A stretch of DNA of 5,348 bases from Chitinophagaceae bacterium (GCA_023251335.1 JAHEZA010000219.1:1-5348); one strand, 5' to 3'; shown: positions 1 through 5,348, counted from the stretch's first letter. Translations and numbers: made by a program. The notes: generated by a model from the letters alone, not told the origin.

Positions 1-232
1 AAAGCTGAATTACCCCATTGTGTATGCTTCCATTAAAAAAATAAAACGCGGCTACTATATAGTAAACGCTGAAATGCTGGAAGAACACCCCGGACAAACA
101 CCCGAAGGACAAATAAGCGAGTTGCATACGCGAAAACTCGAAAAGAATATTCTTGAACAACCCGAGACCTGGCTCTGGAGCCACCGGAGATGGAAACACA
201 AAAAACCTATCGCATTAGAAGTTCCCAATTGA
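1..232 (+). CDS. Lysophospholipid acyltransferase, LpxL/HtrB family (C-terminal part only)
   Basis: This is the 3' end of a gene that enters from the left edge. The first complete codon is at position 2, and 76 residues are readable before the TGA stop at 230-232. The GTG at position 20 is an internal valine, not a start, because the frame is open to the edge and the family pattern continues through it. The visible part matches the tail of LpxL/HtrB-type acyltransferases: a strand with PIVYASIKKIKRGYY, then a region ending in PETWLWSHRRWKHKKP, where the W-W-x-H-R-R-W-K signature near the C-terminus is characteristic. Members sit at the inner face of the inner membrane and transfer acyl chains to lipid A precursors; in Bacteroidota some homologues act on aminolipids or other lipids, so the substrate stays open. 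The catalytic HxxxxD motif lies outside the window. Family assignment is firm, exact substrate is not. Confidence 0.88.
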   Translation, partial: KLNYPIVYASIKKIKRGYYIVNAEMLEEHPGQTPEGQISELHTRKLEKNILEQPETWLWSHRRWKHKKPIALEVPN

Positions 233-301
233 TTTATAGTTTTCGCAACATCCGGAAATTTTTTCTTAACATATTATAGCAACCGAAGCTCCAATTGGGA
301 A
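222..301. repeat. Ten-base inverted repeat spanning the acyltransferase stop codon and the next intergenic region
   Basis: TTCCCAATTG at 222-231 and its exact reverse complement CAATTGGGAA at 292-301 are separated by 60 bases. The left arm overlaps the acyltransferase stop codon. No T-run follows the right arm directly, so it is not a standard intrinsic terminator. A match of this length and spacing is expected by chance roughly once in every two windows of this size, so its function is doubtful. Confidence 0.3.
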
Positions 302-322
302 TAGTTTTTGAGTTTATCTCTG
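295..322 (+). promoter_or_regulatory. Possible Bacteroidota-type promoter upstream of the small coiled-coil gene
   Basis: TATCTCTG at 315-322 differs by one base from the Bacteroidota -7 consensus TAnnTTTG, and a TTG at 295-297 lies 17 bases upstream as a -33 candidate. The spacer is at the short end of the usual range. It would start transcription just before the ATG at 338, giving a very short leader. This is a weak, eye-found match. Confidence 0.2.
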
Positions 323-337
323 TAAAAAACATTTACT

Positions 338-613
338 ATGGACAAGAGAGAAAAATTAAATGCAATGGAAAAGATGCTTCGCGAGCTGGATGATATTGTA
401 AATAGCCAAACTTCATTGTTGAAAAAAGTGGCACAATTAGAAGCTGAAAATATAAACCTTGGGAACAGTCTTTTGGAAAAACAATTGCCGGAAATACATT
501 CAAAAGCGGATGATACCCTTAATGTGGCTAAAACTTTAAAGGAAGAATTTACGAATTTAACCAACAAGTTTATTAAGGACAATAAATTAGACGAAGTAAT
601 ATCCGAAGCATAA
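338..613 (+). CDS. Small coiled-coil protein of unknown function
   Basis: This 91-residue protein is not recognised. It begins MDKREKLNAMEKMLRELDD and ends in KLDEVISEA. It is acidic and lysine-rich, has no Cys, Trp or Tyr, only one Gly and one Pro (P51), and shows 3-4 spaced hydrophobic positions from about residue 7 to 34 (L7, M10, L14, L17, V21, L28, V31), as expected of a coiled coil. After P51 a second amphipathic helix probably runs to the end. No signal peptide or membrane segment is visible, so it is probably cytoplasmic. The ATG at 338 follows an A-rich leader (TGTAAAAAACATTTACT), which suits Bacteroidota. It lies 105 bases after the acyltransferase and converges with the DinB-like gene. 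The antisense frame across 274-582 is best read as a shadow, since this strand has the more protein-like composition. It could be a structural or adaptor protein; no function is inferred. Confidence 0.68.
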   Translation: MDKREKLNAMEKMLRELDDIVNSQTSLLKKVAQLEAENINLGNSLLEKQLPEIHSKADDTLNVAKTLKEEFTNLTNKFIKDNKLDEVISEA

Positions 614-624
614 AGTTTTATTCA

Positions 625-1125
625 TTACCGCGATATTTTAATCCTTGCAAAAACGATAAAATCGGTAGCAGGAATTTTATCAATTCCATTTTGCCTTAAA
701 AGAGTAGCGATCTGTCCGCGGTGATAAGTCTGGTGATTAAATAAATGCAATAAAACTTCGTTTACTGGTTGCTTAAAATACTCCTTTCTTGAATTATAAT
801 AACCAAAAACGTGAGTAAGATTTTTCTCATCAGCTTCCTTTATCCATTCGTTCCATTGACTGGATGAGGATAACAGTCTTTGCGAAACCAATTCCAGGTT
901 CTCCTCCGAATCTTTTTCCGGCAATTCAACACGTTCCTTCAATTTCACACGTTGCCACCATATCTCCTCCACTTCCGTCAAATGCACTACTGTTTTATAA
1001 ATGCTTCCGAAGCTACTTCCTGTTTCTTTTTGCATGATGTTAGAAGGAACCGTTTTTAGTTTCGCCAACAAAATTTTATTTGCCCACAGATTGTATGCTC
1101 CCAATTTTTGAAGAAGTTCTTTCAT
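625..1125 (-). CDS. DinB/YfiT-like putative metal-dependent protein
   Basis: The 166-residue protein has the length and motif order of the DinB superfamily, four-helix-bundle proteins that hold a divalent metal with three histidines. Family members include bacillithiol or mycothiol-dependent thiol transferases and many proteins of unknown activity. Visible marks are the N-terminal AYNLWANKIL helix, H48 in VVHLTEVEEIWW, and H131 and H135 in NHQTYHRGQIATLLRQNG, followed by the typical TDFIVFAR near the end. The metal triad is therefore H48, H131 and H135 by family analogy. The ATG at 1123-1125 is chosen as start because the family begins just before the YxxWAN helix. The frame runs on to a GTG at 1174-1176, which would add 17 lysine- and phenylalanine-rich residues unlike family members. 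No signal peptide is seen, so it is cytoplasmic. Its stop lies 11 bases from that of the convergent coiled-coil gene. The substrate cannot be assigned. Confidence 0.85.
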   Translation of the reverse strand: MKELLQKLGAYNLWANKILLAKLKTVPSNIMQKETGSSFGSIYKTVVHLTEVEEIWWQRVKLKERVELPEKDSEENLELVSQRLLSSSSQWNEWIKEADEKNLTHVFGYYNSRKEYFKQPVNEVLLHLFNHQTYHRGQIATLLRQNGIDKIPATDFIVFARIKISR

Positions 1126-1173
1126 TTTTTTACGCAAAGAAAAGAAGAAAAGAATATATGGGATTTTCTTTTT

Positions 1174-1189
1174 CACGAAACAGGTCGTG
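1174..1189. other. Short perfect hairpin in the divergent intergenic region
   Basis: CACGA at 1174-1178 pairs with TCGTG at 1185-1189 around the loop AACAGG. An alternative pairing joins ACGAA at 1175-1179 with TTCGT at 1193-1197. The patch is the GC-richest part of an otherwise A/T-rich region between the DinB-like gene and the oxidoreductase gene, about 50 bases from the former start and 84 from the latter. It could be an operator or a leader hairpin; no T-run follows, so a terminator is unlikely. Confidence 0.25.
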
Positions 1190-1272
1190 GCGTTCGTTAA
1201 AAAAAATATTCTATTTTCAAAATTTGTTGAAAATAAAAATTAACTTCAATTTCATTTCATAAAAAAATAACA

Positions 1273-2604
1273 ATGACATCACGTAGAAAATTTTTACAAA
1301 ATTCTGCTACCATTATTGGAGGTAGCGCACTGGTATCCGCAACAAGTAACAGTGCATTTGCTATTTTTAAAAACAGCATTTCCCCCAATGAGCAATTAAA
1401 TGTGGGTGCAATCGGAATCAATGGAATGGGCTTCGCAGACCTTACCTCAGCTTTAAAAATTCCCGGTGTAAATGTAGTCGCATTGTGCGATGTGGATGCC
1501 AATGTGATAGCAAAAAGAATGAAAGACCTGGAAAAAATGAAAGTAGATACTTCCAAAATAAAAACATATAACGATTACCGTCAGTTGCTGGAAAATAAAG
1601 ATGTAGATGTAGTAATAGTTGGAACTCCAGATCACTGGCATGCTTTGATAATGATGGATGCTTGCGCCGCTGGAAAAGATGTGTATTGCGAAAAACCTGT
1701 CGGTAACTCCATTGGCGAATGCAGGGCGATGCTAAAGGCACAACAACACTTCAATAAAGTAGTGCAGGTGGGCCAGTGGCAACGTAGCCAACAGCATTTT
1801 AAAGACGCGGTAGATTATGTGCAAAGTGGCGTGCTCGGTAACATACGTACGGTAAAAGTTTGGTGCTACCAGGGATGGATGAAACCCGGGCCTGTAGTTC
1901 CGGATACGGCACCTCCCGCCGGTGTTGATTATAAAACGTGGCTGGGACCGGCTCCCACCCGACCTTTCAACTCAAGTCGATTTCATTTCAATTTCCGGTG
2001 GTTTTGGGATTATGCAGGTGGACTTATGACGGACTGGGGCGTGCATCTTCTGGACTATGGACTGCTCGGGATGAAAGAACCTACACCCAAATCGATTGCT
2101 GCACTCGGTGGACGCTTTGCCTATCCTGATCTTTATGAAGAAACGCCTGATACGCTTACAACGCTTTATGAATTTGACAACTTCAACATGACATGGGATT
2201 CAGCCATGGGAATAGATAATGGGCCTTACAATCGCGATCACGGGATTGCTTATATCGGCAACAACGGAACTTTAATCTTAAATCGCGGCGGATGGGAAGT
2301 AATAGAAGAAAGGCAAAGTAAAAATAAAGTTAGCAAGCCGTTTGTAGCATCTTCAGATAATGGTTTAGATAAGCATTGGGAAAATTTTATTAGTGTTGTT
2401 AAATCAAGAAAAAAAGAAGAACTCCATTGCCCGGTGTCAGCCGCGGCCAATGTAGCCACGGTAGCACAGATGGGAAATATAGCCTTTAGAAGCGGCAAGA
2501 AATTAGAGTGGGATGCCGCAAAAGAAAAATTCACTGACGAATCCGTTAACAAAAAATATATGATGAAAGAATATCGCAATGGGTATAAATTGAAAAGCGT
2601 ATAA
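1273..2604 (+). CDS. Tat-exported Gfo/Idh/MocA family oxidoreductase
   Basis: This 443-residue protein has a twin-arginine signal at its start (TSRRKFLQ, R4-R5), a hydrophobic stretch about 12-24 and a likely cleavage site after AFA (28-30), so it should be exported folded, with its cofactor bound. The nucleotide-binding Rossmann fold begins at GAIGINGMG (45-53), with D73 ending the second strand, which usually favours NAD(H) over NADP(H). The family signature CEKPV is at 139-143 (K141 the usual catalytic lysine), after TPDHWH (118-123). The C-terminal substrate domain holds WDYAGGLMTDWGVHLLD (245-261), common in the exported Bacteroidota and Planctomycetota branch. Members of this branch oxidise or reduce sugars and sugar derivatives; some act in 3-keto-glycoside breakdown, and the related GH109 enzymes are NAD-dependent glycosidases. 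The substrate cannot be read from sequence, and no transporter or glycoside hydrolase lies beside it. The ATG follows an A-rich leader (AAAAAAATAACA). Length and motifs are complete. Confidence 0.93.
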   Translation: MTSRRKFLQNSATIIGGSALVSATSNSAFAIFKNSISPNEQLNVGAIGINGMGFADLTSALKIPGVNVVALCDVDANVIAKRMKDLEKMKVDTSKIKTYNDYRQLLENKDVDVVIVGTPDHWHALIMMDACAAGKDVYCEKPVGNSIGECRAMLKAQQHFNKVVQVGQWQRSQQHFKDAVDYVQSGVLGNIRTVKVWCYQGWMKPGPVVPDTAPPAGVDYKTWLGPAPTRPFNSSRFHFNFRWFWDYAGGLMTDWGVHLLDYGLLGMKEPTPKSIAALGGRFAYPDLYEETPDTLTTLYEFDNFNMTWDSAMGIDNGPYNRDHGIAYIGNNGTLILNRGGWEVIEERQSKNKVSKPFVASSDNGLDKHWENFISVVKSRKKEELHCPVSAAANVATVAQMGNIAFRSGKKLEWDAAKEKFTDESVNKKYMMKEYRNGYKLKSV

Positions 2605-2699
2605 GCATAACTAGATTGATGATATTTATAGGCGAACGAAAGTGGAACACCTCTTTTAGTTAAAAAAAATTCCGTTCAATTTATCAAATAAAAAAACGA

Positions 2700-3446
2700 A
2701 TGAATCAAATTGAAATTGAAAATCTCTTTGTTATAGATATTGAGACAGTTTCTGAGAAGGAACATTTCCATTTATTAGATAAAGAATGGCAGGATCTGTG
2801 GGTTCAAAAAATAGGCAAAAACCTTCCACCGGATACAACTCCTGAAGAATATTACCCGTTGCGTGCCGCTATCCTGGCTGAGTTTGCCAAGATAGCGTGT
2901 ATTAGTTTTGGCTATTTTAAAAAAGAAAATAACGAGTGGCAATTTAGAATAAAGTCCATCTGTTCAGAAAATGAAACAGATATTTTAAACAGGTTTGTTG
3001 ACACTTTGAAAAATTTATACAGTAAAAATCAAAAATGGATTTTTACCGGGCATAACATTAAAGAATTTGATGTTCCTTTCTTATGCAGACGGTTGCTGGT
3101 TAATAACATTCCCATTCCTTCGTGTATTGATTTTCAAAATATGAAACCCTGGGATACACCCGTTTTGGACACACTGCATCTTTGGCGCTTTGGAGATTAC
3201 AAACATTATACGTCGCTTAAATTATTGGCTGCTGTATTGAGCGTACCTTCTCCAAAAGACGATATTGATGGCAGCCAGGTAGGAGACGTTTACTGGAAAG
3301 AAAAAAAGCTGGAGCGCATTGCTGTTTATTGCGAAAAGGATGTAGCTACCGTGGCCAACCTTATGCTCAGGTTTAAGGGTTTGCCTATATTAAAAAATGA
3401 ACAGATTATCTTCGTGGACAGGCTGGAACAACAAGGTCAACAGTAA
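2700..3446 (+). CDS. Stand-alone 3'-5' exonuclease of the PolB-exo2 type (DEDDy)
   Basis: The 248-residue protein matches the predicted 3'-5' exonucleases related to the proofreading domain of family B DNA polymerases. All three exonuclease motifs are visible: ExoI FVIDIET with D13 and E15, ExoII GHNIKEFDVPFL with D124, and ExoIII YCEKDV with Y210 and D214, the tyrosine making it a DEDDy enzyme. These acidic residues bind the two metal ions used for phosphodiester hydrolysis. The conserved DDIDGSQVGDVYW (187-199) precedes ExoIII, as in the family. There is no polymerase domain, signal peptide or membrane segment, so it should act in the cytoplasm on DNA or RNA ends; its physiological substrate is not established by sequence. 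The ATG at 2700 follows an A-rich leader (AAATAAAAAAACGA). It lies 95 bases after the oxidoreductase and converges with the Bat gene, so neighbours do not explain its role. Confidence 0.9.
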   Translation: MNQIEIENLFVIDIETVSEKEHFHLLDKEWQDLWVQKIGKNLPPDTTPEEYYPLRAAILAEFAKIACISFGYFKKENNEWQFRIKSICSENETDILNRFVDTLKNLYSKNQKWIFTGHNIKEFDVPFLCRRLLVNNIPIPSCIDFQNMKPWDTPVLDTLHLWRFGDYKHYTSLKLLAAVLSVPSPKDDIDGSQVGDVYWKEKKLERIAVYCEKDVATVANLMLRFKGLPILKNEQIIFVDRLEQQGQQ

Positions 3447-3490
3447 ATGAATAAATAAGCGTAAAACTTATTCTATACCTAACAGTAAAT
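3439..3490 (+). repeat. Direct repeat of AACAGTAAAT flanking the convergent gap
   Basis: AACAGTAAAT occurs at 3439-3448, across the exonuclease stop codon, and again at 3481-3490. The two copies bracket the small hairpin at 3454-3472. The second copy is also the left arm of an inverted repeat that reappears at 5189-5205. Ten-base matches are common in AT-rich DNA of this length, so the direct repeat by itself may be chance. Confidence 0.35.
3454..3472. terminator. Weak hairpin between convergent genes, possible bidirectional terminator
   Basis: AATAAG at 3454-3459 pairs with CTTATT at 3467-3472 around CGTAAAA. It sits in the 58-base gap between the exonuclease and Bat stop codons, where a shared terminator would be expected. 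The stem has one G-C pair and no long T-run on either strand, so termination is uncertain. Confidence 0.3.
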
Positions 3491-3504
3491 ATTACCCGAA
3501 AAAG

Positions 3505-5163
3505 TTACCAATCTTTATCAGGGCTGTTGGGTGCCGGCGCTCCTTTTATTTTATGCAATTTATCTTGTAATTCTTTTTCGTTTTGCAGCAGCGATTTCAA
3601 TTTTTCAATCGCATCCTGTTTTGTTATTTTAGGAGCCGTTTGCTGAGGTTCTTTGTTTTTTTCCTGATTATTTTTTTGCTGCTTCTTCTTTTGATCTTGC
3701 TTTTGATTCTGCTTTTGGTTTTGTTTCTGATTCTGATCTTGCTTTTTCTGTTCTTCTAATGCGCGTTGCAAATTTTGCCTGGCTTCTTCATCGTTCGGAT
3801 TTATCACTAAAGCTTTTTTATATGCTGAAATGCACTCAGGAAGTTTTTTTGCTTTTTGGTAGGTCACACCCTTATTGTAATAAGATTTCTCCTTCACAGA
3901 ACTATCAGTAGTATTGGCAATCGCATTATCATAAGACTTCACCGCTTCTTCTGGCTTATTCGTTTTATATAACGTATTCCCCAAATTATAATCAGCAGTA
4001 AAATTTTGATCGGATTTTTTTAATGCATCACGGTATTCCCTTTCAGCCGCATCATATTTATTTTCCTGGTAGGCTTTGTTTCCTTTTATTAAAGATGATT
4101 TTGCATTTTGAGAAAAGGAAGTCAGGCTTATACCTATAAAAAATAAGACAGCAATAATTCCTTTGATTTTCAATTTTCTTTTCTCAGAAAAGAAAAATTC
4201 TATTAATAACAAGATAAATGCAACAGCTAAAAAATATTGAAAATATTGTTTAAAGGCTGTGTAGGAACTATCACTAACACTGGCTTCCGTGTCAATTTTA
4301 GTTAATTGATTCTTTACATTTGACGCCATCTCATCGGTATTGGAATACAATTGGTAAAGACCATGGCCGGCCGTGGCTATTTCACTCAATTCTTTTTGAT
4401 TTAGTTTGGTGATGACCGTTTCCCCTTGAGCGTCCTTTACATATTGCCCTGTAGAAGGATTCAAAATTGGCGCACCTTCCGGCGAACCAATACCAATTGT
4501 ATTGATCATGATTCCTTCCTTAGCCATTTCTTTTGTTGTTTTTATCGCTTCATTATCGTGGTCTTCACCATCGCTTATTAGAAGTACTGATTTAAACGTT
4601 TTATCATTGGCATTGAATGCCGCGAAGCACATTCTTAATGCATCACTGATTACAGTACCCTGCGTAGGCACATCATCGGGCGAGGCCGATGCTAAATACA
4701 TTTTCGCGGCTTCATGATCAATAGTAAGAGGCATTTGTAAATAAGCACGTCCGGCAAATATCACGAGTCCTATTTTGTCATCAGGCGAGTTGTCAATAAT
4801 TTTTGAAATCAATTGCCTGGCGCGTTCAAGACGGCTCGGTCTAATATCATTGGCCAGCATACTTTTACTTACATCCAGCGCGATCATAAGATCAGTGCCT
4901 CTGCGACTTATTTTTTGCGTACCATCAGGCTTTACAAGACCCGCTACTGCAAAGGCGCAAAGCGCAAAGGCGGATGCAAATAAAATAAATTTGGTTAGGA
5001 ATTTTTTGGAAGAAAATTGAGCTGTTAATTCTTTTACTAACGAAGGATCACCAATTTTTTTTGCTGTTTTTTTCTTCCATTTTACCAGCGTAACATATAA
5101 AAAAACGATTAATGGAATAGCTGCTAATGTAATAAAATATTCTATGTACTGAAAATGGATAAT
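3505..5163 (-). CDS. batB: BatB-BatC fusion: VWA-domain membrane protein with C-terminal TPRs
   Basis: With a start at ATT (5163-5161) the protein has 552 residues. Order: membrane helices about 7-24 and 49-68; VWA domain about 95-290 with a complete MIDAS (D97-x-S99-x-S101, T170, D198 in LLISDGEDHD); a membrane helix about 308-325; a second hydrophobic stretch about 332-351 ending SLTSFSQ, like a BatC signal peptide; three TPRs about 357-470; a Q/N/K-rich linker; and a BatC-like tail ending DKDW. Bat proteins form an inner-membrane VWA system, often beside a MoxR ATPase, linked to stress tolerance or envelope function; the mechanism is unsettled. The domain beginning GTDLMIALDVSKSM shows that the first ATG (4887-4885, 460 residues) is internal: it would cut strand 1 of the VWA and both leading helices. 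Upstream to the stop TAA at 5166-5164 there is no ATG, GTG or TTG, so ATT, ATC (5160-5158) or a one-base change must be invoked. No batA, batD or batE is visible. Confidence 0.85.
   Translation of the reverse strand: MIHFQYIEYFITLAAIPLIVFLYVTLVKWKKKTAKKIGDPSLVKELTAQFSSKKFLTKFILFASAFALCAFAVAGLVKPDGTQKISRRGTDLMIALDVSKSMLANDIRPSRLERARQLISKIIDNSPDDKIGLVIFAGRAYLQMPLTIDHEAAKMYLASASPDDVPTQGTVISDALRMCFAAFNANDKTFKSVLLISDGEDHDNEAIKTTKEMAKEGIMINTIGIGSPEGAPILNPSTGQYVKDAQGETVITKLNQKELSEIATAGHGLYQLYSNTDEMASNVKNQLTKIDTEASVSDSSYTAFKQYFQYFLAVAFILLLIEFFFSEKRKLKIKGIIAVLFFIGISLTSFSQNAKSSLIKGNKAYQENKYDAAEREYRDALKKSDQNFTADYNLGNTLYKTNKPEEAVKSYDNAIANTTDSSVKEKSYYNKGVTYQKAKKLPECISAYKKALVINPNDEEARQNLQRALEEQKKQDQNQKQNQKQNQKQDQKKKQQKNNQEKNKEPQQTAPKITKQDAIEKLKSLLQNEKELQDKLHKIKGAPAPNSPDKDW
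3682..3741 (-). repeat. Degenerate 12-base tandem repeat coding a Q/N/K-rich linker
   Basis: Inside the Bat gene, this stretch encodes QDQNQKQNQKQNQKQDQKKK, four to five degenerate copies of a four-residue unit (QNQK or QDQK). It forms a hydrophilic, probably disordered linker between the TPRs and the C-terminal helix. Similar low-complexity linkers are usual in BatC proteins. Codons vary between copies (CAA/CAG, AAA/AAG), so it is not a recent exact expansion. Confidence 0.75.
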
Positions 5164-5274
5164 TTATAATTGCTAAATTAAAGACATTGGTAATTATTTA
5201 CTGTTAAATAGTTGTTTATCTATTTTTTAGAACAACAGAGCATTTAACTTTTAAAGATTAACCACTTGCAGTAT
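5164..5274. other. Intergenic region upstream of the Bat gene
   Basis: This 111-base AT-rich stretch should contain the Bat leader and promoter. It holds the right arm of the flanking repeat (5189-5205) and a weak stem, GTTGTT at 5211-5216 with AACAAC at 5231-5236. No convincing TTG plus TAnnTTTG promoter pair was found on the minus strand. An ATG at 5187-5185 lies in the Bat frame but is followed by in-frame TAG (5175-5173) and TAA (5166-5164). Confidence 0.5.
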
Positions 5275-5348
5275 TTATTTTTCGCCCTTAAAGAAACCCA
5301 TACCTTTTAAAATAGATTTAGAAATATGAATGCCAATTGATTTTATAT
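5275..5348 (-). CDS. Possible C-terminal tail of an unidentified gene entering from the right edge
   Basis: On the minus strand one frame is open from the right edge to TAA at 5277-5275 and gives 23 residues ending in GIHISKSILKGMGFFKGEK. The other two minus-strand frames stop within 30 bases of the edge. The tail is not recognised and does not look like the membrane-helix end expected of a BatA. An open frame this short is not significant in itself; its position ahead of the Bat gene on the same strand is the only support. Confidence 0.25.
   Translation of the reverse strand, partial: IKSIGIHISKSILKGMGFFKGEK

Larger units (their letters stand above)
3481..5205. repeat. Near-perfect 16/17-base inverted repeat flanking the Bat gene
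   Basis: The left arm AACAGTAAATATTACC is at 3481-3496. The right arm GGTAATTATTTACTGTT is at 5189-5205, which on the minus strand reads AACAGTAAATAATTACC. The arms are identical apart from one extra base in the right arm. They lie just outside the 3' and 5' ends of the Bat coding region. No target-site duplication or transposase is seen, so this is described only as a flanking repeat pair. Confidence 0.4.

Noticed and set aside
274..582. Open frame of 102 codons on the minus strand
   Set aside because: It lies antisense to the coiled-coil gene, is rich in Phe, Ser and Asn as shadows of K/E-rich genes are, and has no family resemblance.
1126..1176. Upstream GTG start (1176) for the DinB-like gene
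   Set aside because: It adds a Lys/Phe-rich stretch read from A/T tracts; the family starts next to the YxxWAN helix, matching the ATG at 1125.
1223..1248. Possible promoter TTTG plus TAACTTCA ahead of the oxidoreductase gene
   Set aside because: The spacer is only 14 bases and the -7 box has two mismatches to TAnnTTTG.
1257..1741. Three minus-strand open frames within the oxidoreductase gene
   Set aside because: They are antisense shadows of a fully recognisable gene and have no domain features of their own.
1938..2579. Additional open frames on both strands in the second half of the oxidoreductase gene
   Set aside because: Short out-of-frame readings with low-quality composition inside a confirmed coding region.
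3682..3741. Short regular repeats as a possible CRISPR-like array
   Set aside because: The 12-base periodicity comes from a coding Q/N/K linker in frame with the Bat protein; there are no spacers.
4502..5020. Two plus-strand open frames opposite the VWA domain
   Set aside because: They are antisense to the conserved MIDAS-containing region; their Leu/Ser/Ala-rich content mirrors the Bat coding strand.
5211..5236. GTTGTT/AACAAC stem upstream of the Bat gene as a terminator
   Set aside because: Six base pairs with a 14-base loop and no T-run after the stem on either strand; expected by chance in AT-rich DNA.
5330..5348. Plus-strand ATG near the right edge as a new gene start
   Set aside because: Only six codons are visible, with nothing to support translation.

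Overview
The window looks like chromosomal DNA of a Bacteroidota species, probably of the Chitinophagaceae or a close relative. The sequence is AT-rich, coding starts follow A-rich leaders rather than clear Shine-Dalgarno boxes, and the gene types fit: a Tat-exported Gfo/Idh/MocA oxidoreductase, a PolB-type stand-alone 3'-5' exonuclease and a Bat-type VWA/TPR membrane protein. The taxonomic call comes from family resemblance only; no search was run.

Layout from left to right. Positions 1-232 (+) hold the last 76 residues of an LpxL/HtrB-type lysophospholipid acyltransferase. Positions 338-613 (+) encode a 91-residue coiled-coil protein of unknown role. Positions 625-1125 (-) encode a DinB/YfiT-like putative metal-dependent protein, convergent with the coiled-coil gene with 11 bases between stop codons. 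A 147-base divergent intergenic region follows, then 1273-2604 (+), a twin-arginine-signal Gfo/Idh/MocA oxidoreductase. Positions 2700-3446 (+) encode a DEDDy exonuclease of the PolB-exo2 type. Convergent with it, 3505 to about 5163 (-) encodes a BatB-BatC fusion: two N-terminal membrane helices, a VWA domain with a complete MIDAS, two more hydrophobic segments, TPRs, a Q/N/K-rich linker and a BatC-like tail. The last 185 bases are intergenic, possibly with the very end of another minus-strand gene.

The genes do not form one pathway. Several act at or beyond the cell envelope (acyltransferase, exported oxidoreductase, Bat protein), but strands alternate, gaps are long, and most look singly transcribed. 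No CRISPR array, tRNA, rRNA, transposase or integrase was seen, and nothing amounts to a clear new multi-gene system.

The most notable point is the Bat gene. Its reading frame extends 92 codons beyond the first in-frame ATG and encodes the expected N-terminal membrane region, yet that extension has no ATG, GTG or TTG codon. The gene also stands without visible batA, batD or batE neighbours, and a near-perfect 16/17-base inverted repeat flanks it.
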